A DNA stretch of 6,357 bases. Origin: an uncultured Candidatus Melainabacteria bacterium (GTDB lineage Bacteria > Cyanobacteriota > Vampirovibrionia > Gastranaerophilales > Gastranaerophilaceae). Under the pieces are notes generated by a model. The model searched no databases, was not told where the DNA came from, and was given only the letters and a program-made list of their open reading frames with translations. Location of the stretch: assembly GCA_934675225.1 (NCBI GenBank), contig CAKUQA010000082.1, positions 1-6,357 of the forward strand, read 5' to 3'. This document shows, one piece after another, positions 1 to 5,356 of this stretch; the stretch's first letter is position 1; each line of letters begins with the position of its first letter. A program made the translations under genes and the position numbers.

Positions 1-383
1 TTTTCTTTATTAAGACGTCCGGTTCTTTCTGCAATAGTTAAGACATTTGTCATAGCTGTAACATCTCGTATAGAAACAAAATATTGGTCAATATATTTTT
101 TCACATTCATTTCTACAAAAAATTCATTTCCGTCAGTTGTAAAAGCTCCTGTTACTACGGAATTTCTTTTTGCATAAGATTTTTCTGCTAAAGCTAATCC
201 ATTAACGACAATTTCATCAAAATACATTCCTTTTAAATCAACACTTTTAGCTTCAAAAATAATGGATGCTTTGTCGTTTGTCCAAATAATTCTTCCGTCA
301 AAGTCGATTACAAGTACTGCATCTGGCAGATTTTTTAAAACTTCTTTAGGATTTATGTTGCTAAATAAATTAGTAAAATTCAT
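1..383 (-). CDS. PAS-domain protein, N-terminal part (probable sensor), runs off left edge
   Basis: Reading the minus strand from ATG at 383-381 gives 127 complete codons with no stop before the window edge, so this is a partial gene. Residues about 19-43 read LPDAVLVIDFDGRIIWTN followed by DKASIIF, the typical start of a PAS sensor domain. The fold continues through a GMYFDEIV helix region and strands around FFVEMNVKKY to QYFVSIRDVT, the usual last PAS strand, at about residue 110. The following segment (TNVLTIAERTGRLNKE) looks like a helical linker. PAS domains sense small molecules, redox state or partners and are usually fused to a histidine kinase, a GGDEF domain or another output module. 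That part lies outside the window, so the output is unknown. No signal peptide or membrane segment is visible, suggesting a cytoplasmic protein. The Shine-Dalgarno sequence is weak (GAAAG). A sensor histidine kinase is the likeliest full-length identity, but this is inference. Confidence 0.78.
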   Translation of the reverse strand, partial: MNFTNLFSNINPKEVLKNLPDAVLVIDFDGRIIWTNDKASIIFEAKSVDLKGMYFDEIVVNGLALAEKSYAKRNSVVTGAFTTDGNEFFVEMNVKKYIDQYFVSIRDVTAMTNVLTIAERTGRLNKE

Positions 384-484
384 AGTTGCAATACTTTCAT
401 TAATGTTGTATACTTTATATAACCTTTATATACTCAAATCGACTACATTGTACTTTAAATATAGCATAAAACAGTTTGTAATAG

Positions 485-524
485 AAGATTATATATTAAT
501 TTTTGTAATTTTTTTTTTACAAAC
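485..524 (-). promoter_or_regulatory. Possible upstream promoter module of the PAS gene
   Basis: On the minus strand this reads GTTTGTAAAAAAAAAA, then a 14-nt AT-rich gap, then ATATAATCTT, which contains a perfect TATAAT -10 box (plus-strand 488-493). No good -35 box sits at the right distance, but the A-tract could act as an UP-like element. Both pieces recur, more closely spaced, upstream of the 214-aa minus-strand gene (2691-2717). Use of this promoter would leave a leader of about 100 nt before the PAS start codon. The rest of the 384-637 spacer is AT-rich with A8T7-type tracts, a GTTTTAAAAC palindrome, and a short GC-rich patch (592-616) just before the next gene. Confidence 0.3.
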
Positions 525-622
525 TAGCAAAAAAAATTTTTTTCATGTTTTAAAACAACAAACGAGAATATAGAGTTAAAATATAGTAAGTTGCGGCGAG
601 GTGCTGTAACCCCGAATAAAGA

Positions 623-630
623 AAAGAGGA
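623..630 (+). promoter_or_regulatory. Shine-Dalgarno that fixes the start of the 114-aa gene
   Basis: AAAGAGGA ends 7 nt before ATG at 638 but only 1 nt before the in-frame GTG at 632. The 638 ATG is therefore the more credible start. An ATG at 630-632 is followed at once by TGA and is not a start of this frame. Confidence 0.6.
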
Positions 631-637
631 TGTGACT

Positions 638-982
638 ATGAACGAAATTCCAAAAAACGCGCAAGGTCCAAGCATTCCACAACAAACACCAAAAATTGAC
701 CAAGTAAAACCTGAAACAGTAGATATTCAGGCTCAAAGCCCTGTTGATGTTCAGCCAAAAGAAATTAAGGAAATTCCTGAAAATCCGGCTGATAGATCAG
801 CGGTTAAGGTTGATAATTTGGAAAATGATTTGAAAATTTTTGCTGCAAATCCTGAATTGGCTCAAAAAGCTCTTGAAGTTGCAGAACTTGCTGAAAAACG
901 CTATGTAGATGCCGGTATTGAACAACCGGAATTAAAAGCATTGGCAGTTGGCAAGGCTTTTGTAGAAGAATTTCAAAAATAA
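638..982 (+). CDS. Small acidic protein with Pro/Gln-rich N-terminus, unknown function
   Basis: The 114-aa product is not recognised. Residues 1 to about 55 are rich in Pro, Gln, Glu, Lys and Val with spaced prolines (QGPSIPQQTPK, DVQPKEIKEIPENPAD), which suggests a disordered or extended tail. Residues about 58-114 read as two or three amphipathic helices (LENDLKIFAANPELAQKALEVA, then AEKRYVDAG, then ELKALAVGKAFVEEFQK). It has no Cys or Trp, no signal peptide and no membrane segment, so it is probably cytoplasmic. The ATG at 638 is chosen because a strong Shine-Dalgarno (AAAGAGGA, 623-630) sits at normal spacing. A GTG two codons earlier is too close to it. Codon use and base composition look native and the frame is clearly coding. 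The gene is divergent from the PAS gene and convergent with aroQ, with no operon partner in view. A scaffold, adaptor or polar-organising protein would fit the layout, but nothing in the sequence proves it. Confidence 0.8.
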   Translation: MNEIPKNAQGPSIPQQTPKIDQVKPETVDIQAQSPVDVQPKEIKEIPENPADRSAVKVDNLENDLKIFAANPELAQKALEVAELAEKRYVDAGIEQPELKALAVGKAFVEEFQK

Positions 983-1035
983 TATATTAATGGTTAATTA
1001 AATTTTTTATGGAGTTTATGACTGTAGATTTTAGG

Positions 1036-1470
1036 CTATTGTTTTAAGTAGTCTACAAGTGCTTTTATTCCTAATTTGTAACTATTTATTCCAAATCCGG
1101 TTATTTGTCCTAAACATACCGGAGCCAGATAGGAATGATGTCTAAATTCTTCTCGTTTATAAATATTAGTTATATGAGTTTCAATAGTTGGTAAATTTAC
1201 TGCTGAGATTGCATCTCTTATTGCGATACTTGTGTGCGTATAAGCTCCGGCATTAATTAAAATCCCGTCAAAATTGTCTTTGGCTGAGTGAATTTTTTCA
1301 ACAATTTCTCCTTCAAAATTACTCTGGAATGTTTCTAAATCAATCCCAAGTTCAAAAGAGAATGCATATAATTCTTTTTCTAGTTCCTTTAAAGTCATGG
1401 TTCCGTATTTGTCAGTTTCTCGAAAGCCAAGCATATTCATATTTACGCCGTTTATTACAAGTATTTTCAT
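1036..1470 (-). CDS. aroQ: 3-dehydroquinate dehydratase, type II
   Basis: Type II dehydroquinase performs the reversible trans-dehydration of 3-dehydroquinate to 3-dehydroshikimate, step three of the shikimate pathway to aromatic amino acids. It is a cytoplasmic dodecamer in this family. The 144-aa length is typical. The flavodoxin-like fold starts ILVINGVNMNMLG (residues 3-15), where most members have NGPNLNLLG. The mobile lid follows with Arg17 and the catalytic Tyr22 in the KYGTMTL motif. ILINAGAYTHTS (70-81) carries substrate-binding Asn73. ETHITNIYKREEFRHHS (97-113) carries the acid His99 and Arg110. GQITGFGINSYKLG (121-134) is the usual C-terminal motif. All key residues are present, so the enzyme should be active. 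The start is well supported by GAGGT six nt upstream of the ATG. The gene appears monocistronic, with its own promoter at 1489-1517. The P9V and L11M/L13M changes in the first motif are mildly unusual. Confidence 0.96.
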   Translation of the reverse strand: MKILVINGVNMNMLGFRETDKYGTMTLKELEKELYAFSFELGIDLETFQSNFEGEIVEKIHSAKDNFDGILINAGAYTHTSIAIRDAISAVNLPTIETHITNIYKREEFRHHSYLAPVCLGQITGFGINSYKLGIKALVDYLKQ

Positions 1471-1488
1471 GCTTTTACCTCAACCACT

Positions 1489-1517
1489 ATTTTATAATAA
1501 AATCAATCTTTTGTAAA
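1489..1517 (-). promoter_or_regulatory. Predicted sigma-70-type promoter of aroQ
   Basis: The minus strand reads TTTACA (1517-1512), a 17-nt spacer and TAAAAT (1494-1489), each box matching five of six consensus positions. Transcription would start near 1482, leaving a very short leader that only just holds the GAGGT ribosome-binding site. The short leader is the main reason for caution. Confidence 0.45.
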
Positions 1518-1537
1518 TATTTGTTAATTTTTTGACA

Positions 1538-1648
1538 ACATGTGTGCTCAAAAAAGCATGCTTGAATTATCATGCATGTACAACTATCCCCAAATCTCCT
1601 CCCAAGATTATTGTTCAAAGCTGTACCAAGAGTGCAGCTTCTTTTTTT
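1538..1648 (+). ncRNA. Candidate small RNA or orphan leader with C-rich hairpin loop
   Basis: The plus strand of this spacer has three consecutive potential hairpins. First, ACATGTGTG (1538-1546) pairs with CATGCATGT (1571-1579), including two G-U pairs. Second, CAAATCT (1591-1597) pairs with AGAT-TA-TTG (1605-1613, TA bulged) and exposes the loop CCTCCCA (1598-1604). Third, there is an intrinsic terminator at 1618-1640 followed by T7. A C-rich CCTCC loop resembling anti-Shine-Dalgarno, directly before a terminator, is the common layout of trans-acting small RNAs that bind ribosome-binding sites. No open reading frame fills the region, and the next gene has its own promoter after the terminator. 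The 5' end is uncertain: TTGACA at 1532-1537 lacks a good -10 partner, while TATCAT at 1568-1573 would give a transcript of only about 70 nt. An attenuated leader of the 1732 gene is the main alternative. Confidence 0.4.
1618..1648 (+). terminator. Rho-independent terminator
   Basis: AAGCTGTAC (1618-1626) pairs with GTGCAGCTT (1632-1640), giving a 9-bp stem with one G-U pair around the 5-nt loop CAAGA. It is followed by C and seven T (1642-1648). On the minus strand there is no T-tract, so it acts only on plus-strand transcripts. No plus-strand gene ends just upstream (the nearest stops at 982), which is why a separate short transcript is suspected. Confidence 0.75.
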
Positions 1649-1671
1649 ATATTTTTGAAACTGTTAAATCA

Positions 1672-1704
1672 TTGACTTATAAAAATAAATCACTACAATA
1701 TAAT
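1672..1704 (+). promoter_or_regulatory. Predicted promoter of the 85-aa gene
   Basis: TTGACT (1672-1677) is followed after 16 nt by TACAAT (1694-1699), each matching five of six consensus positions. An overlapping perfect TATAAT lies at 1699-1704 but would need a 21-nt spacer. Transcription would start about 20-25 nt before the start codon at 1732, downstream of the 1618-1648 terminator. Confidence 0.6.
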
Positions 1705-1731
1705 ATGTAAGACATTTTACGGGGATGTAGG

Positions 1732-1989
1732 ATGAGATTAGTGGAAAAACTGAAAGAGTATGAAAATCAATACATGTTTATCAAATGGGCAACCGGTGGT
1801 GAATATGGAAAGTTGATTTATGCAGGTGAAGATTTTATTGAATTTAATGTTATAGATGTTGATACAATGGATTATTCAGAAACAGTATTAATTCACAGTC
1901 CGCTAATTTTAGAAGTTGCAATCGGAGGAGCTGATGTACAGCGTATTGTTGCAGAAGTTTCTTCTAAAATCTCAATCGATGAAGGTTAA
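1732..1989 (+). CDS. Small conserved-looking protein, possible Sm/SH3-like beta-barrel
   Basis: The 85-aa product is not firmly recognised. After an N-terminal helix (VEKLKEYENQ, residues 4-13), the sequence alternates short hydrophobic strands and turns: MFIKWATGG, GKLIYAGEDFIEFNVID, TVLIHSPLILEVAIGG. A short C-terminal helix follows (VQRIVAEVSSKI). The GKLIYAGEDFIEF segment followed by a VLIHSPLILEV strand pair resembles the Sm1/Sm2 strand order of Sm, Hfq and other SH3-like small barrels, but the RNA-binding residues of true Hfq are not evident. It has no signal peptide or membrane segment, so it is probably cytoplasmic. The ATG at 1732 has GGGGA six nt upstream. GTG at 1741 (residue 4), with AGGA before it, is a possible alternative start. 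A dedicated promoter lies at 1672-1704. It converges with the 214-aa gene, the stop codons lying 5 nt apart, with no terminator between them. Coding status is confident, function is not. Confidence 0.75.
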   Translation: MRLVEKLKEYENQYMFIKWATGGEYGKLIYAGEDFIEFNVIDVDTMDYSETVLIHSPLILEVAIGGADVQRIVAEVSSKISIDEG

Positions 1990-1994
1990 TTATA

Positions 1995-2639
1995 TTAAAT
2001 ATTAAAGCTTTTACGAGCACCTTCTTCGTGGTAGAAACCGCCTCCACAAATTGTTTCTACTACTTTCAAAACAAATTCTCTCGGAGCATCAACTTGGTTA
2101 AGATAAAATTCTCTATTTGGAAGATGGCGGATTTTCATAATTGAATTTTGTGTTGATTCAGGAGGGATGAATAATGATGCAACTTCGTTATCAAGGAGTT
2201 TAACCATTTCTTCATCATGATCGGTTACACCTTTCATTAATTCGTAATAGTTGCCTTTAATCGCCATAATTCTGCTAGAAAATAAATGTTGCCCGTCCTC
2301 TCTATAAAGAGCTTGCGGTTGATAATTACACCTTGTTGTAAAACTCATTTTATGCCAAAGGATGTTTACAATAACAACAGATTTTTGTGGATCTGTGTCA
2401 ACGTATATATTTTGAGTTGTTACATTTCTGGAAGAAAAAGCTTCTTTTAAAGTGTCGACTACTATTTGCAGATTGTCAATCATTCTTAAAAAGATTTCGT
2501 TAGTATTGACATTTGCATGTTGGTAATCTAAAAACTGTTTGTACATGTGCGTAGAAACCAGCCCAACTCTTTCTTGAATTAGAGCTGATTTTCTAGCTGA
2601 TGTTTCAGAATTATCAAAGCTTTCAAAATTGTTTAGCAA
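1995..2639 (-). CDS. Protein of unknown function, 214 aa, TTG start
   Basis: Not recognised. The protein looks soluble and cytoplasmic. An N-terminal helical half (RKSALIQERVGLVSTHMYKQFLD, then TNEIFLRMIDNLQIVV and DTLKEAFSS) precedes strand-rich material (SVVIVNILWHKMSFTTRCNY, residues about 87-106) and further mixed alpha/beta segments, ending with a glycine patch, ETICGGGFYHEEGARKSFNI. Two cysteines (Cys104 and one in CGGG) do not form a known metal motif. The only start that opens the frame fully is TTG at 2639-2637. An in-frame ATG four codons earlier (2651-2649) is closed by TAA at 2642-2640. The strong AAAAGG lies against that ATG, while the TTG has only a weak GGAA about 7 nt upstream. 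ATG at residue 32 (2546) is a fallback start. A promoter with a perfect -10 box is visible upstream at 2694-2722. No operon partner was found. Confidence 0.75.
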   Translation of the reverse strand: MLNNFESFDNSETSARKSALIQERVGLVSTHMYKQFLDYQHANVNTNEIFLRMIDNLQIVVDTLKEAFSSRNVTTQNIYVDTDPQKSVVIVNILWHKMSFTTRCNYQPQALYREDGQHLFSSRIMAIKGNYYELMKGVTDHDEEMVKLLDNEVASLFIPPESTQNSIMKIRHLPNREFYLNQVDAPREFVLKVVETICGGGFYHEEGARKSFNI

Positions 2640-2693
2640 TTAATTTTCCATCCTTTTATCCACATGTAATAATAAACATGAAATTATGTAAAG

Positions 2694-2722
2694 ATTATAT
2701 GTTTTTTTTTTACAAACGTGAA
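2694..2722 (-). promoter_or_regulatory. Predicted promoter of the 214-aa gene
   Basis: The minus strand reads TTCACG (2722-2717), a 17-nt spacer consisting largely of a ten-A tract, and a perfect TATAAT (2699-2694). The start would be near 2687, about 50 nt before the TTG start codon. The A-tract block GTTTGTAAAAAAAAAA is identical to one upstream of the PAS gene. Confidence 0.5.
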
Positions 2723-2756
2723 TACGTAATAAGGTTTATTTATTAAAAAATAAATT

Positions 2757-2788
2757 ATAATAAATTTTTGAAAATAAAAATTTATTAT
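2757..2788 (-). terminator. Perfect AT-only inverted repeat at the end of the bio operon
   Basis: ATAATAAATTTTT (2757-2769) and AAAAATTTATTAT (2776-2788) are exact 13-nt inverted complements around the 6-nt loop GAAAAT. The repeat overlaps the bioC stop codon (2787-2785), and T-rich sequence follows on the minus strand. With no G-C pairs it is a weak hairpin, so termination is plausible but unproven. It would work equally on either strand. Confidence 0.4.
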
Positions 2789-3525
2789 TTCTTTTCCCCG
2801 ATAATAATTACCGGAGAATATGTTAGGGTTATATCTGGATATTGTGCTTTGTATTTGTCACAAAACTCTTTTACCTCTTTGAAAGTCCAGTGTTGTGCTG
2901 TTAGTGAATTAACTCCGGTATTTTTCATGTGTGCAAGCAATTCTAATGGTGTATTGAATTTTAGTGTGTATTCAAATTCTTCAGAATATAAAATTTCAAA
3001 ATTTTCGTTCGTAATATTTTTTATTTCATCAAAAGTTTTGTAATCTAATGAAATTCCTGTTAAATTCTTTATTTCTTTAAAATTGTTTGCTGAAAAAGTT
3101 GAAAAAACCAGAATTCCATTAGAATTAAGGTGTATTTGGCAGTGTGCGCAAATATTGGACAGGTTATTAAACCACTGAAACATAGCATTTGAAATTATTA
3201 AATCTTGTTTTTTTTCTGGTTTTATTTTTAAGGCGTTTCCATAATAAAATTTTGTGTTAGGAATAATTTCGTTGATAAAATTTTTAGATTTTTCAACTAA
3301 ATCGTTAGCTGAATATGTTTTAAAATTTATTTTTTTTATTAATTCTTTGGTTAAAATACCTGTTCCGCAACCAAGTTCTAGAATTGAGTCGAAATTGGTG
3401 TAATTAAGGTTTGAAAGTGCTTCGATTAGCTTTTCTGCCATAATTTTTTGGACTATGGCATTTTGGTTGTATGTACTAAAACTTTTTTCAAATTGTTTTT
3501 TTATTAGTTTAGGGTTTATTTGCAT
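2785..3525 (-). CDS. bioC: Malonyl-ACP O-methyltransferase BioC
   Basis: BioC uses S-adenosylmethionine to methylate the free carboxyl of malonyl-ACP. The disguised primer can then be extended by fatty-acid synthesis into pimeloyl-ACP methyl ester for biotin. The 246-aa length is typical. It opens with the BioC-like KKQFEKSFSTYNQNAIVQ (residues 9-26). The class I SAM motif ILELGCGTG is at 48-56, with an acidic ribose-contact Asp75 in SANDL and a YGNAL motif at 95-99. DLIISNAMFQWFNNL (108-122) matches the family's SNaxxQW block. LVFSTFSANNFKEI (139-152) and HMKNTGVN (199-206) are further BioC hallmarks, which separates it from generic methyltransferases. It is the last gene of a bioF-bioG-bioC operon. 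Its ATG lies inside the end of bioG (10-nt overlap), preceded by a weak GGA about 10 nt upstream, which suggests translational coupling. It is very AT-rich and Lys/Asn-rich. An AT-only hairpin covers its stop codon. Confidence 0.93.
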   Translation of the reverse strand: MQINPKLIKKQFEKSFSTYNQNAIVQKIMAEKLIEALSNLNYTNFDSILELGCGTGILTKELIKKINFKTYSANDLVEKSKNFINEIIPNTKFYYGNALKIKPEKKQDLIISNAMFQWFNNLSNICAHCQIHLNSNGILVFSTFSANNFKEIKNLTGISLDYKTFDEIKNITNENFEILYSEEFEYTLKFNTPLELLAHMKNTGVNSLTAQHWTFKEVKEFCDKYKAQYPDITLTYSPVIIIGEKK

Positions 3526-4172
3526 AATATTTCATTCCAACTTTTGAAATTATAGTATGGAAAGTGTCCGCTTTCAAGCATTTCTATTTTTGCATTATTT
3601 TCCCAGAAATTTATTTGATTTTTGGTTGGAATAATTTTGTCATAGTTGCTAATAAGAGCTTTGTCATAAAATTTTGTATATTTAATTTGTGTGTTTTTAA
3701 TTAGTTCATATAGAGTTTTTAATTCGGTTTCTCTATTTTCGATGGTTCTATTTACCGGAGATTTTGTATATCTTTCAAATTCTTTTTCTGTATAGAAAAT
3801 ATTTTGATAAAATTTCCCTTCCAGTCCGGTTTTGGCATGTCTTAGTGTAAGCAAAAAAGGTTTTGTAGGTATTCCAAATTCATCATTGACAGGTAGCGGA
3901 GTTCCGTTTATTGCAATCTTTTTGTTAAAAGATGGAAGTTTATCTTTTAATAAATAAGCTACAAACACTCCCATTGACCAGGCAATAAGATTTATTTGTT
4001 TGTAATTAGATATGTTATCTAATTTTTCATTTATTGTTGAATAATCATAAACAATTAATACATCGTTGTTTTCACAATCTAAAAATTTAAACGGGTTTTC
4101 ATCAAAACTCCATCCTGTAAAAAATATGATTAAATTTTCATTATTTTGTTTGTTTAGCCAATGAAATTGCAT
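3516..4172 (-). CDS. bioG: Pimeloyl-ACP methyl ester esterase BioG (DUF452 family)
   Basis: BioG is an alpha/beta-hydrolase that removes the methyl group from pimeloyl-ACP methyl ester, ending chain extension and releasing pimeloyl-ACP for BioF. It replaces BioH in many bacteria. The 218-aa length fits the family. LIIFFTGWSFDENPF (14-28) is the oxyanion-hole region characteristic of DUF452, and YDYS (42-45) follows. The nucleophile elbow is AWSMGV with Ser66. INGTPLPVNDEFGIP (88-102) is a BioG signature. Asp178 in NYDKIIPTKNQ and His203 in ESGHFPYY complete the likely Ser-Asp-His triad. No signal peptide is present, so it acts in the cytoplasm. The ATG lies inside the 3' end of bioF (32-nt overlap), with an AAGGA Shine-Dalgarno 8 nt upstream within bioF. 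Its end overlaps bioC by 10 nt. Base composition is markedly more AT-rich than aroQ or the pilin gene. Confidence 0.93.
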   Translation of the reverse strand: MQFHWLNKQNNENLIIFFTGWSFDENPFKFLDCENNDVLIVYDYSTINEKLDNISNYKQINLIAWSMGVFVAYLLKDKLPSFNKKIAINGTPLPVNDEFGIPTKPFLLTLRHAKTGLEGKFYQNIFYTEKEFERYTKSPVNRTIENRETELKTLYELIKNTQIKYTKFYDKALISNYDKIIPTKNQINFWENNAKIEMLESGHFPYYNFKSWNEILCK

Positions 4173-5265
4173 TAAATATTTCCTTTTCCGTAATGTCAGT
4201 TGTTAGAGATAATCTTAATCTGGAAGTCCCTTCCGGAACGGTTGGAGGTCTGATTGGTAATGTAAAAAATCCGTTATGGAATAAGATGTTGCAAATATCT
4301 ACTGTTTCTTTATTCCCTCCGATAATTATTGGAATAATATGGCTTTCACTACCGGCTTTTTGACCGATAGTAAGCATATTCATTCTTTTTTGATATGTAT
4401 ATGGTAATTTATTTTCAATAATCCACTTTGAAAAAGCTATATTAATTGGCGGTAGGGCTGTTGAAAAAATAAATGAACGAGCTTTATTGGTCAAGTAATC
4501 TATTATTGTTTTATTACCTGTTGCAAAAGCTCCCATTGATCCGATTGCTTTCCCAAATGTTCCGACAATTAAATCAACTTTGTCAGTAATATTTAATGTT
4601 TCTGTTACGCCGAGTCCTTTTTTACCAAAAACACCAAATGCGTGTGCTTCATCAAGGATTAATATACAATTGTATTTTTCTTTTAATTCAACGAGTTTTT
4701 CAATATCTGCAATATCTCCATCCATTGAAAAAACGCTTTCTGAAACAATAATTGCATTATTAAAATTTTTTCTTTCTCTTATTAAAAGTTTTTCAAGTGC
4801 TTGAATATTTTTATGCGGAAATCTGAAAAATTTTCCTTCAGACAATCTCATTCCGTCGATAATACTGGCATGATTAAGTTTATCAGAAAAAATTACGTCC
4901 CCTTTGCCCGCAATAGAACTGTTAATCCCAACATTTGCGTGATATCCGCTATTGAAAAGCAAAGTTTTATCTTTTTTGAATATATTTGATATTAAATTTT
5001 CAAGTTCTTTATATATAGGAAGTGTCCCTGTTAAAAGCCGAGCAGATGCGCTACCAAAAGAATATTTGCTTCCTACAGTGTTTAAAAATTCTTCTGTTAT
5101 TTTTTTATTATCAGCAAATCCTAAATAGTTGTTTGAAGATAAATTCAAAAGTTTTTTATTTTTATAATAAATATATTTTTCGTCTTTATTTCCGAAATCT
5201 TTTATTTCTCTGAAATGAGAATGTTCTTTTAAATTGTTCAATAATTCGTTATAATCTTCTAACAT
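4141..5265 (-). CDS. bioF: 8-amino-7-oxononanoate synthase BioF
   Basis: BioF is a PLP enzyme that decarboxylatively condenses pimeloyl-ACP (or -CoA) with L-alanine to 8-amino-7-oxononanoate (KAPA), the first step of biotin ring assembly. The 374 aa are slightly shorter than the usual 380-390. Family motifs occur in order: NLSSNNYLG (41-49), FGSASARLLTGT (70-81), LFNSGYHANVG (103-113), DKLNHASIIDG with PLP-stacking His132, SESVFSMDGD (175-184), LILDEAHAFGVFG with Asp205 and His208, and the PLP lysine Lys239 in GTFGKAIG. The C-terminal IRPPTVPEGTSRLRLSL is typical. Related alpha-oxoamine synthases (glycine C-acetyltransferase, 5-aminolevulinate synthase) are less likely given the linked bioG and bioC. 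It is first in the operon. The start ATG at 5265 lacks a clear Shine-Dalgarno (ACAGAT only), but an in-frame TAA just upstream and the N-terminal alignment leave no earlier start. Confidence 0.95.
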   Translation of the reverse strand: MLEDYNELLNNLKEHSHFREIKDFGNKDEKYIYYKNKKLLNLSSNNYLGFADNKKITEEFLNTVGSKYSFGSASARLLTGTLPIYKELENLISNIFKKDKTLLFNSGYHANVGINSSIAGKGDVIFSDKLNHASIIDGMRLSEGKFFRFPHKNIQALEKLLIRERKNFNNAIIVSESVFSMDGDIADIEKLVELKEKYNCILILDEAHAFGVFGKKGLGVTETLNITDKVDLIVGTFGKAIGSMGAFATGNKTIIDYLTNKARSFIFSTALPPINIAFSKWIIENKLPYTYQKRMNMLTIGQKAGSESHIIPIIIGGNKETVDICNILFHNGFFTLPIRPPTVPEGTSRLRLSLTTDITEKEIFNAISLAKQTK

Positions 5266-5356
5266 ATCTGTAATTTATGATAAACAATTAAAAATGTCTA
5301 TATTTGTAATAATAATTTTGTTGTTAATAATTCTTAATCATTTGTTATATATTATT

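Noticed and set aside
262..573. 103-aa plus-strand open frame
   Set aside because: Its first part is antisense to the PAS gene and the rest is translated AT-rich spacer. There is no ribosome-binding site or coding-like composition.
592..616. Riboswitch or structured leader before the 114-aa gene
   Set aside because: A small hairpin (CGG..GGT with ACC-CCG, bulged) can be drawn, but it is short and matches no riboswitch consensus I know.
986..1008. ATTAA-TGG-TTAAT followed by T6 as a terminator of the 114-aa gene
   Set aside because: Only five A-T pairs and an interrupted T-run, which is too weak to separate from chance in this AT-rich spacer.
1555..1564. AAGCATGCTT palindrome as an operator
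   Set aside because: It lies within the candidate RNA hairpin region and overlaps no convincing promoter, so it was not reported separately.
5270..5345. BirA-type biotin operator upstream of bioF
   Set aside because: Several TTGTTAA/TTGTAA-like half-sites occur (around 5304, 5321 and 5342) but none forms the required inverted pair at about 14-16 nt spacing.
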